A DNA stretch of 64,000 nucleotides from DATFFO01 sp963772815 (GTDB lineage Bacteria > Actinomycetota > Acidimicrobiia > Spongiisociales > ZC4RG35): NCBI GenBank assembly GCA_963772815.1, contig CAVYYV010000006.1, positions 558,001 to 622,000 on the forward strand, given 5' to 3'. Positions 15,104 to 23,965 of the stretch are shown here, in pieces; position 1 is the stretch's first letter, and every line of letters begins with the position of its first letter. The notes under the pieces were generated by a model that was not told where the DNA came from, searched no databases, and saw only the letters and a list, made by a program, of their open reading frames with translations. The position numbers were made by a program, and so were the translations under genes.

Positions 15104-15157
15104 GTGATCGCCCGGTTCGGGCGGTCGCTGAGGTCACTACGAGAGGACTTGGGTTGA
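15104..15157 (+). CDS. Putative 17-codon leader ORF coupled to the dehydrogenase gene
   Basis: GTG 15104 follows a -10-like TACACT (15090-15095) by eight bases and opens a 17-codon frame (VIARFGRSLRSLREDLG). Its TGA (15155-15157) overlaps the TTG start of the next gene in the form TTGA. It contains the ribosome site GAGAGGA used by that gene. The size and overlap fit translational coupling or attenuation, but chance cannot be excluded. Confidence 0.3.
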   Translation: MIARFGRSLRSLREDLG

Positions 15158-16233
15158 GCGTCTTCGACTCGATCAAAGGTCACGAGCAAGTCGTCTTCGG
15201 GTCCGATCCGGTATCGGGCCTCAGGACAATCATCGCCATCCATTCCACCGCATTGGGTCCCGCTCTCGGCGGGACCCGCTTTTATCCGTACGAGTCCGAA
15301 GAGGAGGCACTCACCGACGTTCTCCGCCTGTCCGAGGGCATGACCTACAAGGCCGCCGCGGCGGGGCTCGACCTCGGAGGGGGAAAAGCCGTCATCATCG
15401 GGGACCCGAGGACGGACAAGTCGGAGCGCCTGTTCCGAGCCTACGGACGGGTGGTCGAGTCGCTGGGCGGCCGATACATCACCGCCGAGGACGTCGGCAC
15501 GACCACCGCCGACCTCACCGATGTCCGGCGGGAGACCGAATGGGCGGTGGGAGTGCCCGAGGCCGAGGGTGGCTCCGGCGACCCGTCGCCTATCACTGCC
15601 CGCGGGCTCTATGCAGCTGCCCAGGCGTCCGCAGTCCATCGTTGGGGTGATCCCGACCTGGCCGGCCGGCGCGTGGTGGTGCAAGGCGTGGGCAAGGTGG
15701 GCTCGGCCTTCGTCCAGCTGCTGGTGGAGGGCCGGACGGAGGTGATCGTCAGTGACGCCTACCCTGCCGCGGTCGAGGAGGCCGTCCGCACCTTCGACGT
15801 CAAGCCGGCCGATCCCGACGAGGCGATCGAAGTCCCGTGCGACATACTCTCACCGTGCGCTCTCGGGGCAGTCCTCGGCAAGGACACCATCCCGCGGCTC
15901 CAGTGCGAAGTGATAGTGGGATCAGCCAACAATCAGCTCGCTACCCGAGAGGATGGCCGGCTCCTGAACGATCGGGGCATTCTCTACGCGCCCGATTTCG
16001 TGGTGAATGCGGGAGGCCTGATCAACGTCTACGACGAGCTGCTGGGATACTCGAGGACTCGCGCCCTGCATCGTGTCGACCGCATCTACGACGCCACCCT
16101 GCGCATCCTCGAACAGGCAGACGAGGAAGGGATCACCCCCGTCGAGGCGGCCATGGAGCTGGCCGAGCAGCGGATCGCCGGGATCAGCGACCTCAAACGA
16201 AGCTTTGGTCACGGCCCTGGGGGATGGCGATGA
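15154..16233 (+). CDS. Leucine/valine (branched-chain amino acid) dehydrogenase
   Basis: A 359-residue NAD-dependent amino acid dehydrogenase of the Glu/Leu/Phe/Val family, which converts the amino acid to its 2-oxo acid and ammonia. The substrate domain holds GGTRFYPYESEEEAL, SEGMTYKAAAAGLDLGGGKA (catalytic Lys) and ITAEDVGTTTADL. The Rossmann domain has VVQGVGKVGSAF, and the C-terminal part has GSANNQL and VVNAGGLINVY. Size is normal. TTG 15154 has GAGAGGA spaced six bases upstream. The following fused E1 subunit would oxidise the 2-oxo acid, so the pair begins branched-chain amino acid breakdown. Confidence 0.85.
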   Translation: MSVFDSIKGHEQVVFGSDPVSGLRTIIAIHSTALGPALGGTRFYPYESEEEALTDVLRLSEGMTYKAAAAGLDLGGGKAVIIGDPRTDKSERLFRAYGRVVESLGGRYITAEDVGTTTADLTDVRRETEWAVGVPEAEGGSGDPSPITARGLYAAAQASAVHRWGDPDLAGRRVVVQGVGKVGSAFVQLLVEGRTEVIVSDAYPAAVEEAVRTFDVKPADPDEAIEVPCDILSPCALGAVLGKDTIPRLQCEVIVGSANNQLATREDGRLLNDRGILYAPDFVVNAGGLINVYDELLGYSRTRALHRVDRIYDATLRILEQADEEGITPVEAAMELAEQRIAGISDLKRSFGHGPGGWR

Positions 16234-16246
16234 TCGGAACGGGAGC

Positions 16247-18259
16247 ATGACGAACGAGCACACAGAGATCGGCCTCGAAGACAAGCAGCTGGTCGAGATG
16301 TACAGGCTGATGCTGATGGCCCGTCGGGTCGACGACCGCATGTTTGCCCTCAATCGCCAGGGCCGGGCACCGTTCGTGGTCGGCTCATCCGGCCACGAAG
16401 CGATCCAGGTGGCCTCTGTCATGGCTCTCGACCGCGAAGCGGACTGGATTCTCCCCTACTACCGCGACATGGGTGTGGCGCTGGCGTGGGGCCTTCCGGC
16501 GGTGGACGTCTTCCTGGCTGTGTTCGCCCGAAAGGACGACCCGATGTCTGGGGGACGCCAGCTCCCCAACCACTGGTCCGATCCGGAACGGCGGGTCTTC
16601 ACGCAGTCGTCGTGTATCGGGACTCAATACCCACATGCGGCAGGCATCGCCCACGGGCTGACGATTCAGGGACGCCCCGGGATCGTGGTGGTGTACGGAG
16701 GGGAAGGCTCAACCTCTGAGGGCGATTGGCACGAGGCCATGAACTGGGCGGGCATCCACCGCCTCCCGCTGATCTTCGTCATCGAGAACAACCGCTACGC
16801 CATTTCCGTGCCCGCCATCGAGGAAGTTGCCGGGAGCCTAAGCGACCGCGCCCGCGGGTACGGGTTCCCCGGGGTGGCCATCGATGGCAACGACCCCCTC
16901 GAGGTCTACCGCACCGTCAGGGAGGCGGCCGACCGGGCCCGGTCAGGAAACGGGCCCACCCTGATCGAGGCGGAGACGTACCGCTATTACGCCCACACCT
17001 CGGACGACGACGACCGCCTCTATCGCAGCCGCCACGAGGTGGAGCAATGGCGCCGCAAGGACCCGGTCAAGAGGATCCGCCAGTATCTGATCGAACAGCG
17101 CCTGCTCACCGAAGCCGAGGAACGGGCGATCGACGAGGAGGTCACCGCCGAACTGGCCGAGGCGGTGACCGAGGCTGAGGCCGCCCCCCGGCCCGACGAG
17201 CCCTACTCACGGGTGTACGCCAACCCGATCACCCCCTCCGAACCGGTCATCGCGCCGGAGGAGCCCCCGCAGGGCCCGGTCGTGAACTTGATCACCGCAG
17301 TGAACCGGGCCCTGAACGAAGTGATGGAGCTGCACTCCGACACCGTCGTGTTCGGCGAGGACGTGGCAGGTGAGAAGGGCGGAGTCTTCAAGGCCACCCA
17401 GGAGCTCACACGGCGCTTCGGCGAGGAGCGTTGCTTCAACAGCCCGCTGGCCGAGTCCGTGATCGTCGGCGTGGCGGTGGGGATGGCGGCCTCAGGCCTC
17501 CGGCCTCTGCCGGAGATCCAGTTCGCCGACTACATCCATCCCGCCTTCGACCAGATCGTCTCCGAAGTGTCCCGAATCCATTACCGCTCCGATGGCCGGT
17601 GGGGCTGCTCGGTGGTGATACGAACCCCGTTTGGAGCCGGCATCCACGGGGCCCTCTATCACTCGCAATCGATCGAGGCCTATTACGCCCACGTTCCGGG
17701 GCTGAAGGTCGTGGTGCCCTCGACTCCGGCCGATGTGAAGGGCCTGCTGTTGTCAGCGGTGGAAGATCCCGACCCCGTCATGATGCTGGAGCCGAAGAAG
17801 CTCTATCGCTTGGCCAAGGGGCCATATCCAGAGGGCGACTGGCGGGTGCCGCTGGGGAAAGCAGCCATCCGCAGGTCGGGGCGGGACCTGACGATCATCA
17901 CCTACGGCGCGATGGCCCACTTCGCGGTCGAGGCCGGCGCTCAACTGGCCGGCGACGGAATCGACGCCGAGATCATCGACCTGCGCACGCTCAAACCACT
18001 GGACTGGCCAACGATCGAGGCATCGGTGCAGAAGACGTCCCGTGTGCTGATCGTGCATGAGGACAACGAGTTCGTCGGTTATGGGGCCGAGCTGGCGGCG
18101 CAGGTGGCCGACAAGGCTTTCGAGTGGCTCGATGCCCCCATCCGCCGTTACGCCTTGCCCGACGTCCCGGCCATGCCATACGCCCAGGAGATGGAAGACG
18201 AGATCTACCCCAACGCCGCAGGAATCGTCCGTCACGCCACCGAACTGGCCAACTGGTGA
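16247..18259 (+). CDS. Fused E1 alpha-beta subunit of a branched-chain 2-oxoacid dehydrogenase
   Basis: A 670-residue single chain in which an alpha-type E1 (residues ~1-330) is joined to a beta-type E1 (~345-670) through an acidic linker (EAVTEAEAAPRPDEPYS). The alpha part has GGRQLPNHWSDPERRVFTQS and the thiamine-diphosphate motif GEGSTSEGD to IENN. The beta part has VFGEDVAGEKGGVFKAT, SPLAESVIVG and the C-terminal transketolase domain VLIVHEDNEFVGYGAE. In most bacteria these are two genes. The substrate is inferred from the adjacent amino acid dehydrogenase. No E2 or E3 gene is in this window. Confidence 0.85.
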   Translation: MTNEHTEIGLEDKQLVEMYRLMLMARRVDDRMFALNRQGRAPFVVGSSGHEAIQVASVMALDREADWILPYYRDMGVALAWGLPAVDVFLAVFARKDDPMSGGRQLPNHWSDPERRVFTQSSCIGTQYPHAAGIAHGLTIQGRPGIVVVYGGEGSTSEGDWHEAMNWAGIHRLPLIFVIENNRYAISVPAIEEVAGSLSDRARGYGFPGVAIDGNDPLEVYRTVREAADRARSGNGPTLIEAETYRYYAHTSDDDDRLYRSRHEVEQWRRKDPVKRIRQYLIEQRLLTEAEERAIDEEVTAELAEAVTEAEAAPRPDEPYSRVYANPITPSEPVIAPEEPPQGPVVNLITAVNRALNEVMELHSDTVVFGEDVAGEKGGVFKATQELTRRFGEERCFNSPLAESVIVGVAVGMAASGLRPLPEIQFADYIHPAFDQIVSEVSRIHYRSDGRWGCSVVIRTPFGAGIHGALYHSQSIEAYYAHVPGLKVVVPSTPADVKGLLLSAVEDPDPVMMLEPKKLYRLAKGPYPEGDWRVPLGKAAIRRSGRDLTIITYGAMAHFAVEAGAQLAGDGIDAEIIDLRTLKPLDWPTIEASVQKTSRVLIVHEDNEFVGYGAELAAQVADKAFEWLDAPIRRYALPDVPAMPYAQEMEDEIYPNAAGIVRHATELANW

Positions 18260-18375
18260 TAGGGCCGGCAGGGAGACAAAGGGCGTGTCGCCCATGAGCG
18301 AAGCGAGAGGAGGAAAGTCCCTGCCGCCGAAGGCGGGAGGGAGGAGGGCCCTAGGCCCGACCTAACCTGAAGGGG
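18260..18375. other. Intergenic region before argS with hairpin potential
   Basis: GGGC-GTGTC-GCCC (18279-18291) and GGGCC-CTA-GGCCC near 18346-18359 can each fold. A TAACCT hexamer at 18363-18368 lies seven bases before the argS ATG and is a plausible leaderless -10. A GAGGAAAGTCC-like run resembles RNase P RNA but the rest of that RNA is missing. Confidence 0.35.
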
Positions 18376-20139
18376 ATGTCACTCGTTTCGCACCTGTCGG
18401 AACTGGCCGGCGCCGCGTTCGCCGGCCTCGGGCTCGACGCAGATCTGGGGGCGGTGGTGCCTTCCAATCGCCCCGAACTGGCCCAGTTCCAGTGCAATGG
18501 AGCCATGGCTGCCGCAGCCCGGGCCGGGCGCTCTCCTCGCCAGATCGCCGAAGAGGTCGCCGCTCGCCTGCTCGATCACCCAGAGCTGGCATCGGTGCAG
18601 GTGGCCGGTCCGGGATTCATCAATCTCACCCTGACCGATTCTGCCCTGGCGTCCTGGGCTCGAGCGGCAGCGGACGACCCCCGGCTGGGCGTCGATGTCG
18701 CAACTGAGCCTGAAACCGTGGTGGTCGACTACGCCGGTCCGAACGTGGCCAAGGCGATGCACGTGGGCCATATCCGGGCCACGATCATCGGGGACAGCAT
18801 CGCCCGTTGTTTCGACTTCGTCGGCCACAAGGTCATTCGTGACCCCCACTTCGGAGATTGGGGCCAGAACATGGGTCTGGTCATCGCCGAGCTGGAGCGC
18901 CGCCATCCGGACTGGCCGTACTTCGATCCCGACTATTCGGACCCCTACCCACCCGACTCACCCGTGACCCTCGACGATCTCCAGGAGATCTATCCGACCG
19001 CCGCCGCCCGCTCCGCCTCGGACGAGGACTTCGCCGAGGCCGCTCGAACCACGACCGTCGAGCTCCAGCGCAAGCGACCCGGGTATCTGGCTCTCTGGCA
19101 GCACATGCGCAACGTGTCACTCGAGGCCCAAAGGGCCGACTTCTCGGACCTGGGAGTCGATTTCGATATCTGGTACGGCGAATCCGACGTAGCCGACCTG
19201 TTGGATCCGCTGGTCAAGCGCTTCCGCGAGTCGGGCGTGGCAGAGGAATCTGAAGGAGCGCTGATCGTGCGGGTGAACGAGCCCGACGACAACCGCGAGT
19301 ATCCGCCGCTCATCCTGGTCAACCGACGAGGCGGATACCTCTACTCCACCACCGACCTGGCCACCGTCTGGTACAGGGCCGAGAATCTCCGCGCAGATCT
19401 GGCCCTGTACGTGGTCGACGCCCGCCAGGCGGATCACTTCGTGCAGGTGTTCCGGGCCGCCCGACGGGGAAGCATCGTCGGGTCCATGATGACCGAGCAC
19501 ATCGGGTTCGGGACCATGAACGGGCCCGACGGACGCCCATTCAAGACCCGGGAAGGAGGGGTGGTTTCGCTTCACGACCTGATCCAGATGGTGGAGACGG
19601 CAGCGCTTCAACGCCTCAAGGAAGCCGACATCGCCTCGGGCTACGCCGACACAGAACGAGCCGAGATCGCTCACAAGGTAGGAATCGCCGCCCTCAAGTT
19701 CGGTGACCTGCATGCCAACCGCACCTCGGACTACGTCTTCGACCTGGACCGCTTCTCTTCGTTCGAGGGCAAGACCGGCCCGTATGTGCAATACGCGGCG
19801 GTGAGAATCCGCTCCCTGTTGCGCAAGGCGGCGGAAGCAGGCGTTGACTCGGGGCCATTGGCGGCTCCATCGGTCGACGCCGAGCGCGACCTGATGCTGG
19901 CGATCCTACGCCTGCCCGAGGTGATCGGGCGCGTCGTGGATCTGCGAGCGCCCAGCCACCTCGCCGAGTACGTGTACGACCTGGCCGGGACCTTCAACCG
20001 CTTCTACGACGCCTGTCACGTTCTGTCCGAGCCCGACCCGAATAGGAGGGGATCGTGGCTTACGTTGTGTCGTCTCACCCTCGACACCCTCGTCCGGAGC
20101 CTCGATCTGCTGGGGATCGATATCCCAGAACGGATGTGA
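18376..20139 (+). CDS. argS: Arginyl-tRNA synthetase
   Basis: A 587-residue class I synthetase. The N-terminal Add1 domain (residues 1-110) precedes the HIGH-type motif MHVGHIRATIIGDSIAR. The catalytic core includes the ArgRS-specific FGDWGQNMG and the KMSKS-equivalent KTREGGVVSL. The C-terminal DALR anticodon domain contains KTGPYVQYAAVRIRS and TFNRFYDACHVL. The protein charges tRNA-Arg in the cytoplasm. ATG at 18376 lies seven bases after TAACCT and has no well-placed ribosome site, so initiation is probably leaderless. Two bases separate its stop from the GNAT gene. Confidence 0.95.
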   Translation: MSLVSHLSELAGAAFAGLGLDADLGAVVPSNRPELAQFQCNGAMAAAARAGRSPRQIAEEVAARLLDHPELASVQVAGPGFINLTLTDSALASWARAAADDPRLGVDVATEPETVVVDYAGPNVAKAMHVGHIRATIIGDSIARCFDFVGHKVIRDPHFGDWGQNMGLVIAELERRHPDWPYFDPDYSDPYPPDSPVTLDDLQEIYPTAAARSASDEDFAEAARTTTVELQRKRPGYLALWQHMRNVSLEAQRADFSDLGVDFDIWYGESDVADLLDPLVKRFRESGVAEESEGALIVRVNEPDDNREYPPLILVNRRGGYLYSTTDLATVWYRAENLRADLALYVVDARQADHFVQVFRAARRGSIVGSMMTEHIGFGTMNGPDGRPFKTREGGVVSLHDLIQMVETAALQRLKEADIASGYADTERAEIAHKVGIAALKFGDLHANRTSDYVFDLDRFSSFEGKTGPYVQYAAVRIRSLLRKAAEAGVDSGPLAAPSVDAERDLMLAILRLPEVIGRVVDLRAPSHLAEYVYDLAGTFNRFYDACHVLSEPDPNRRGSWLTLCRLTLDTLVRSLDLLGIDIPERM

Positions 20140-20141
20140 CG

Positions 20142-21005
20142 ATGGCCTCTCCCACCTTGCGGGTCGCCCGCCTCTCCGATGCTCCGGCGATAGCGGCCTT
20201 CACCTCCGACACCTTCTCCTGGGGTGACTACGTAGCGGACGAGTTTCCGTCGTGGTTGCACGAGCCCGATATGGGAGTGGTCGTGGCCACCGACGACTCC
20301 GACCGACCCGTCGCCGTGGCTCGAGCGCGGATGCTCAGTCGACGAGAAGGATGGCTCTCGGCGGCGCGGGTGCATCCCGACCACCGCCGCCAGGGCCTCG
20401 GGTCCGCCCTCAACAACTGGTGCGTCGACTGGATCGCCGGCCGGGGCGGAGCGGTGGCCCGACTCCAGATCGAGACCTGGAACGGGGCAGCTCACAATCA
20501 GGTGGCTGGACTCGGATATAGACCCGTGATGGCGGCAGTGAACGCCGAGAGGCCGGTGGGCTCCGACCCAATGCATCCCGACACCAATGGAGGAAGACGC
20601 GCAAAGGGTGAGGAGAGGCTCGATCGGGCACCTCAAGCTGAAGCCGACCTCGCCTACATCGCCTTCTCGACCAGCGACCTGGCCCGAGCATCCCGGGGGA
20701 TGTTCCCGGTCGATCCGTGGGCCTGGCGACAGATGACCGAGCACGACGTGCGCGACAATCCAATCTGGTGGTGTCCGGCAGGCTGGGTGATGGCCGATCG
20801 CGAGGAGGACCTGATGGTGGTCCGGTGGCCCGTCACCACCCCCGACGATGCTCCTCTCCTCGTGAAGGCCGTCACCGACCTTGCCCATGAGAAAGGGACC
20901 GAGCGCCTTCACCTGGTGGGCCCCGATGTCCCGTGGCTCACGTCCGCCCTGGAGACCCATGGCTTCGAATGCCACCCCAGCCGAATATACGCCAAGCCCC
21001 TGTGA
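20142..21005 (+). CDS. GNAT family N-acetyltransferase
   Basis: A 287-residue protein. Residues ~5-145 form a GNAT domain with the acetyl-CoA loop VHPDHRRQGLGSAL. The second half (~160-287) looks like a degenerate second GNAT unit (AEADLAYIAFSTSDLARASRG) lacking a clear cofactor loop, so it may be a tandem GNAT. It begins two bases after argS, so the genes are probably co-transcribed. The substrate is unknown. Confidence 0.75.
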   Translation: MASPTLRVARLSDAPAIAAFTSDTFSWGDYVADEFPSWLHEPDMGVVVATDDSDRPVAVARARMLSRREGWLSAARVHPDHRRQGLGSALNNWCVDWIAGRGGAVARLQIETWNGAAHNQVAGLGYRPVMAAVNAERPVGSDPMHPDTNGGRRAKGEERLDRAPQAEADLAYIAFSTSDLARASRGMFPVDPWAWRQMTEHDVRDNPIWWCPAGWVMADREEDLMVVRWPVTTPDDAPLLVKAVTDLAHEKGTERLHLVGPDVPWLTSALETHGFECHPSRIYAKPL

Positions 21006-21008
21006 GGC

Positions 21009-21590
21009 TCACATGATGATCATCGTGGTGATGGCCCACACCAGATACAGGAGGGGGATGTCGGCGTCGATCGCGATCGACTCCCCCAGATAGCCGGATC
21101 TGGCCCACCAGGCGAGAGGCACACCGACCACGGGCACGACCGCCATTCCCGCAATCGCCACCGCCCGAATGGCGTCGACGCCGACCTGAAAAGGCAGCGG
21201 AAGCTCGGCGGCGGGATCGACCAGGTAGTTGTGTGCAATGAACAGCAGCAACCCCACGATCACAGACGCCACAACCCGGGCCACCAGCACCTCCACTTCG
21301 TCATAGCCCACAAGTCGGCGGCCGCGGCCCAGGGGGCCTTCCGACGCCACACCCAGGGCGAAGGCGCCCACGATCCCGATGACCAGACCGGATCCGAGCA
21401 TGGCGCCGGTGGACAGGCCCAGTCCAATGTGGACCAGATCGAAGCCGTCCAGCAAGACGGCGATGGCCAGACCCAGAAGAACGCTGCCCAGGACGACCAA
21501 TCCGACATCGAGCATGGTCCCCATCGCGCCCCCTGCCAGAGACACGTAGTGACGAAAGTTGGAGCGAGCGGCGTCGGGTCGGGCGGTCAT
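21009..21590 (-). CDS. Four- or five-helix integral membrane protein, unknown
   Basis: A 193-residue protein with hydrophobic segments at about residues 25-48, 55-82, 102-122, 145-165 and 175-193, and a short cytoplasmic loop EGPLGRGRRLVGYDE. No family motif is recognised. A TAGAGT hexamer lies nine bases ahead of the ATG, matching the leaderless pattern. It converges with the GNAT gene, three bases between stops. Confidence 0.6.
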   Translation of the reverse strand: MTARPDAARSNFRHYVSLAGGAMGTMLDVGLVVLGSVLLGLAIAVLLDGFDLVHIGLGLSTGAMLGSGLVIGIVGAFALGVASEGPLGRGRRLVGYDEVEVLVARVVASVIVGLLLFIAHNYLVDPAAELPLPFQVGVDAIRAVAIAGMAVVPVVGVPLAWWARSGYLGESIAIDADIPLLYLVWAITTMIIM

Positions 21591-21659
21591 CGGCGCCGAA
21601 CTCTAGCCAGTGACCAAGACCCGGCCCGGGCCCTGCCCGGGAGGCTGACCATCACGCCA

Positions 21660-22889
21660 TCAGGTGGACGGCTCCCAACCGCCGTCAATCAGAGCGTCCC
21701 GATACAGCTCGATGGGATGGGAGATGGTGTACCAGCCGGACAGGTGCTGACGCAGCTGCATCTCACAGCCGGGGTTGGCGGATACCACGAGGGTGGTGCC
21801 CGTGGCCTCGACTTCCGACGCCTTGCGCCGGCCCAGCTCGGACGAGGCATCGGGGTGAAGCAGCGAGTAGATGCCCGCAGCCCCACAGCACATACCGGAT
21901 GGGTCGACCTCCATCACCTCGTATCCGGCGGCCGCCACGATCGTCCGCTGGGCGGCCGTCTCGCGCTGCGCATGACGGAGGTGGCAGGGATCCTGGACCG
22001 CCACCTTTCCCCTGCCCGGCGCCAAGCGGGGAAGAGCCCCTTGTCCGATGAGATCTGCCACCAGCTTGGTCACGTCCGATGATCTTCGGGCCAGATCATC
22101 TCCGTCTTCGGCCCAGTTCCCGTACTCGGCCATGTGAGCCGAGCAACCCGCTGCAGTCACCGCCACTACATCCACTCCGGCCAGGGCGGCCACATTCCTC
22201 ACCGCCAGGCGACGGGCCTGGTCGGCGGCCCCGTCATGAGCCGCCAGTGCCCCACAGCACGTCTGGCGTCGAGGCACCAGGACCCGGTATCCGGCCTGCT
22301 CCAATAGCTCCACGGCCGCCCTCTGGACTCCAGGGAACCACGGCTCCATCACACATCCGGCCAGGAGCGCCGCCGTGCCCTTCTCGCCGTGGGAGGAGAT
22401 CCGCCCTCGGAGGGATGGGGCAGGCGCCAATACCCGCACCCCCGACAACGGCCGTCGCAGGGATTGGGGAAGAAGCCGGTCCAATCGCAACGTCCTCATG
22501 AGCCGCATTCCCGTGGTGACGAGCCGCATCAGCCTCGGAGAGCCCAGACCGCGTCCCAGCATCAGGTGGCGCATCGACCGGCCCCGATCCGGGATCTGAG
22601 CGGTCACCTCTGCTCGGGCGCCCTCCATGGCCCGCCCAAATGGGACCAGGCCCGGGCACACGGCCTCGCAAGCCCGGCACTGGAGGCAGAACCCCATGAT
22701 CTCCGCGAACGAGCCATCGACCTCGAGCTCGCCTGAGGCGACGGCACTCATCGCCATGAGGCGACCCCGAGGCGAGGCCGTGTCGCGACCGGTGAGACGG
22801 TACGTCGGACAGTGAGGCAGGCACAGGCCACACTCGACGCAGGCCCCAAGTTCGGTGTCCGTCGGGTGATCACCCGTGACCCACGCCAT
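21660..22889 (-). CDS. glcF: Glycolate oxidase iron-sulfur subunit GlcF
   Basis: A 409-residue protein with two N-terminal 4Fe-4S motifs (CVECGLCLPHCP and CLQCRACEAVCP). Two CCG domains follow (TCCGALAAHDG and SGMCCGAAGIYS), the layout of GlcF and heterodisulfide-reductase-like subunits. It passes electrons from the flavoprotein to the membrane chain. The ATG at 22889 overlaps the glcE stop (TGATG). A longer N-terminal frame to 22991 lies within glcE and is not used. Last of the glcD-glcE-glcF operon. Confidence 0.9.
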   Translation of the reverse strand: MAWVTGDHPTDTELGACVECGLCLPHCPTYRLTGRDTASPRGRLMAMSAVASGELEVDGSFAEIMGFCLQCRACEAVCPGLVPFGRAMEGARAEVTAQIPDRGRSMRHLMLGRGLGSPRLMRLVTTGMRLMRTLRLDRLLPQSLRRPLSGVRVLAPAPSLRGRISSHGEKGTAALLAGCVMEPWFPGVQRAAVELLEQAGYRVLVPRRQTCCGALAAHDGAADQARRLAVRNVAALAGVDVVAVTAAGCSAHMAEYGNWAEDGDDLARRSSDVTKLVADLIGQGALPRLAPGRGKVAVQDPCHLRHAQRETAAQRTIVAAAGYEVMEVDPSGMCCGAAGIYSLLHPDASSELGRRKASEVEATGTTLVVSANPGCEMQLRQHLSGWYTISHPIELYRDALIDGGWEPST

Positions 22890-23965
22890 CACAGCCCACC
22901 CGGGAGTCGGCCAGGTTCCAGTATCCGTCGGGGATCGAAGGCGGCCACCACTCGCCGCTGTAGCTCCAGTCCGGGAGGAGGGGTTCCCCACGGATCTGCA
23001 TCTCCCGAGCCACGGAGTCGCACCACCCGCCCGCCGGTGCTCTCTGCCCAGCCCCGGATCCCGGATGGATCGAACCCGTCGTCGACGCCAAAGCTCACCT
23101 CGCCCACGAGATGCTGGGCCACGAACTCACGCCCGCTGGGAAGGCGCCCGATTGCCTCTCCCATCAACGAGGGCCGGACCCGTATCGACCACACGGCCGG
23201 CCCCGCCAGCGGCTCCGGATAGCTGAGGCCGGGTTCTGCCTGTCCGCCCAGGCGCTTCACCTCGTCCTCCACCTCGGGCCCGGTTCCTTCCAACAGCACC
23301 CTGATGCCGCTCCTGTCCTCCAGCACCGCCAAGGGACGGTAGATGGCGCCGACTTCCTCCACATCCGAAATGTGCACCGTGGCGGACGCCTCGGTGCGGG
23401 GCCACAACTTCAAGCAGGCGGATGTGATCACACCGAGGGAGCCGAGGGAGCCTGTGAACAATCGGGGTAGGTCGTACCCGGTGACGTTCTTCACCACCCG
23501 GGCTCCGCCCTTGATCCGGCGCCCATCCCCGGTGACGGCCTGGACCTCGAGCATGCGATCACGGGTGGGGCCGTAACGCAGTCGGCGATATGCAGAGGTG
23601 GCCGTTGCCACAGTCCCGCCCACCGTCGCCCGGCCCGGTTGCTCGGGCAGCACCGCACTCTGACCTTGTTCGGCCAGCTCGGCCTCCAGTTCGGCCACCG
23701 GCGTCCCTGCCTTGACGACCACGGTGAGATCGTCGGGCTCCCAGTCCACTATCCCCCTCAGAGCCGAAGTGGAGACCGTGAGATCGACCTCGACCGGATG
23801 TCCCATATCCCGTTGTGTGCCGCCGCCCCAGATCGCCACCCGCAGCCCATTCTCCGAGGCATGGGAGAGGAGGGCGACCAGCTCGTCCTCGTCCGCGGGA
23901 GCAACAGCCTCGCGCCCATCGATGGAAACGGAGCGGCGGGCGATCACGCCGGATCCTTCGCTCAC
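22889..23965 (-). CDS. glcE: Glycolate oxidase FAD-binding subunit GlcE
   Basis: A 358-residue FAD-binding type-4 (PCMH) protein. The pyrophosphate-binding strand is RVAIWGGGTQRDMG. The family's PGRATVGGTVAT and RYGPTRDRMLEVQAVTGDG elements follow, then VVKNVTGYDLPRLFTGSLGSLGVI. It is shorter than GlcD, as usual for GlcE. The GTG at 23965 overlaps the glcD stop in the form GTGA. It works with GlcD and GlcF to oxidise glycolate or a related 2-hydroxy acid to the 2-oxo acid. Confidence 0.9.
   Translation of the reverse strand: MSEGSGVIARRSVSIDGREAVAPADEDELVALLSHASENGLRVAIWGGGTQRDMGHPVEVDLTVSTSALRGIVDWEPDDLTVVVKAGTPVAELEAELAEQGQSAVLPEQPGRATVGGTVATATSAYRRLRYGPTRDRMLEVQAVTGDGRRIKGGARVVKNVTGYDLPRLFTGSLGSLGVITSACLKLWPRTEASATVHISDVEEVGAIYRPLAVLEDRSGIRVLLEGTGPEVEDEVKRLGGQAEPGLSYPEPLAGPAVWSIRVRPSLMGEAIGRLPSGREFVAQHLVGEVSFGVDDGFDPSGIRGWAESTGGRVVRLRGSGDADPWGTPPPGLELQRRVVAAFDPRRILEPGRLPGGL

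Noticed and set aside
18300..18330. GAGGAAAGTCC-like run resembling RNase P RNA
   Set aside because: Only the one conserved segment is present; argS starts 50-70 bases later, leaving no room for the remaining RNA.
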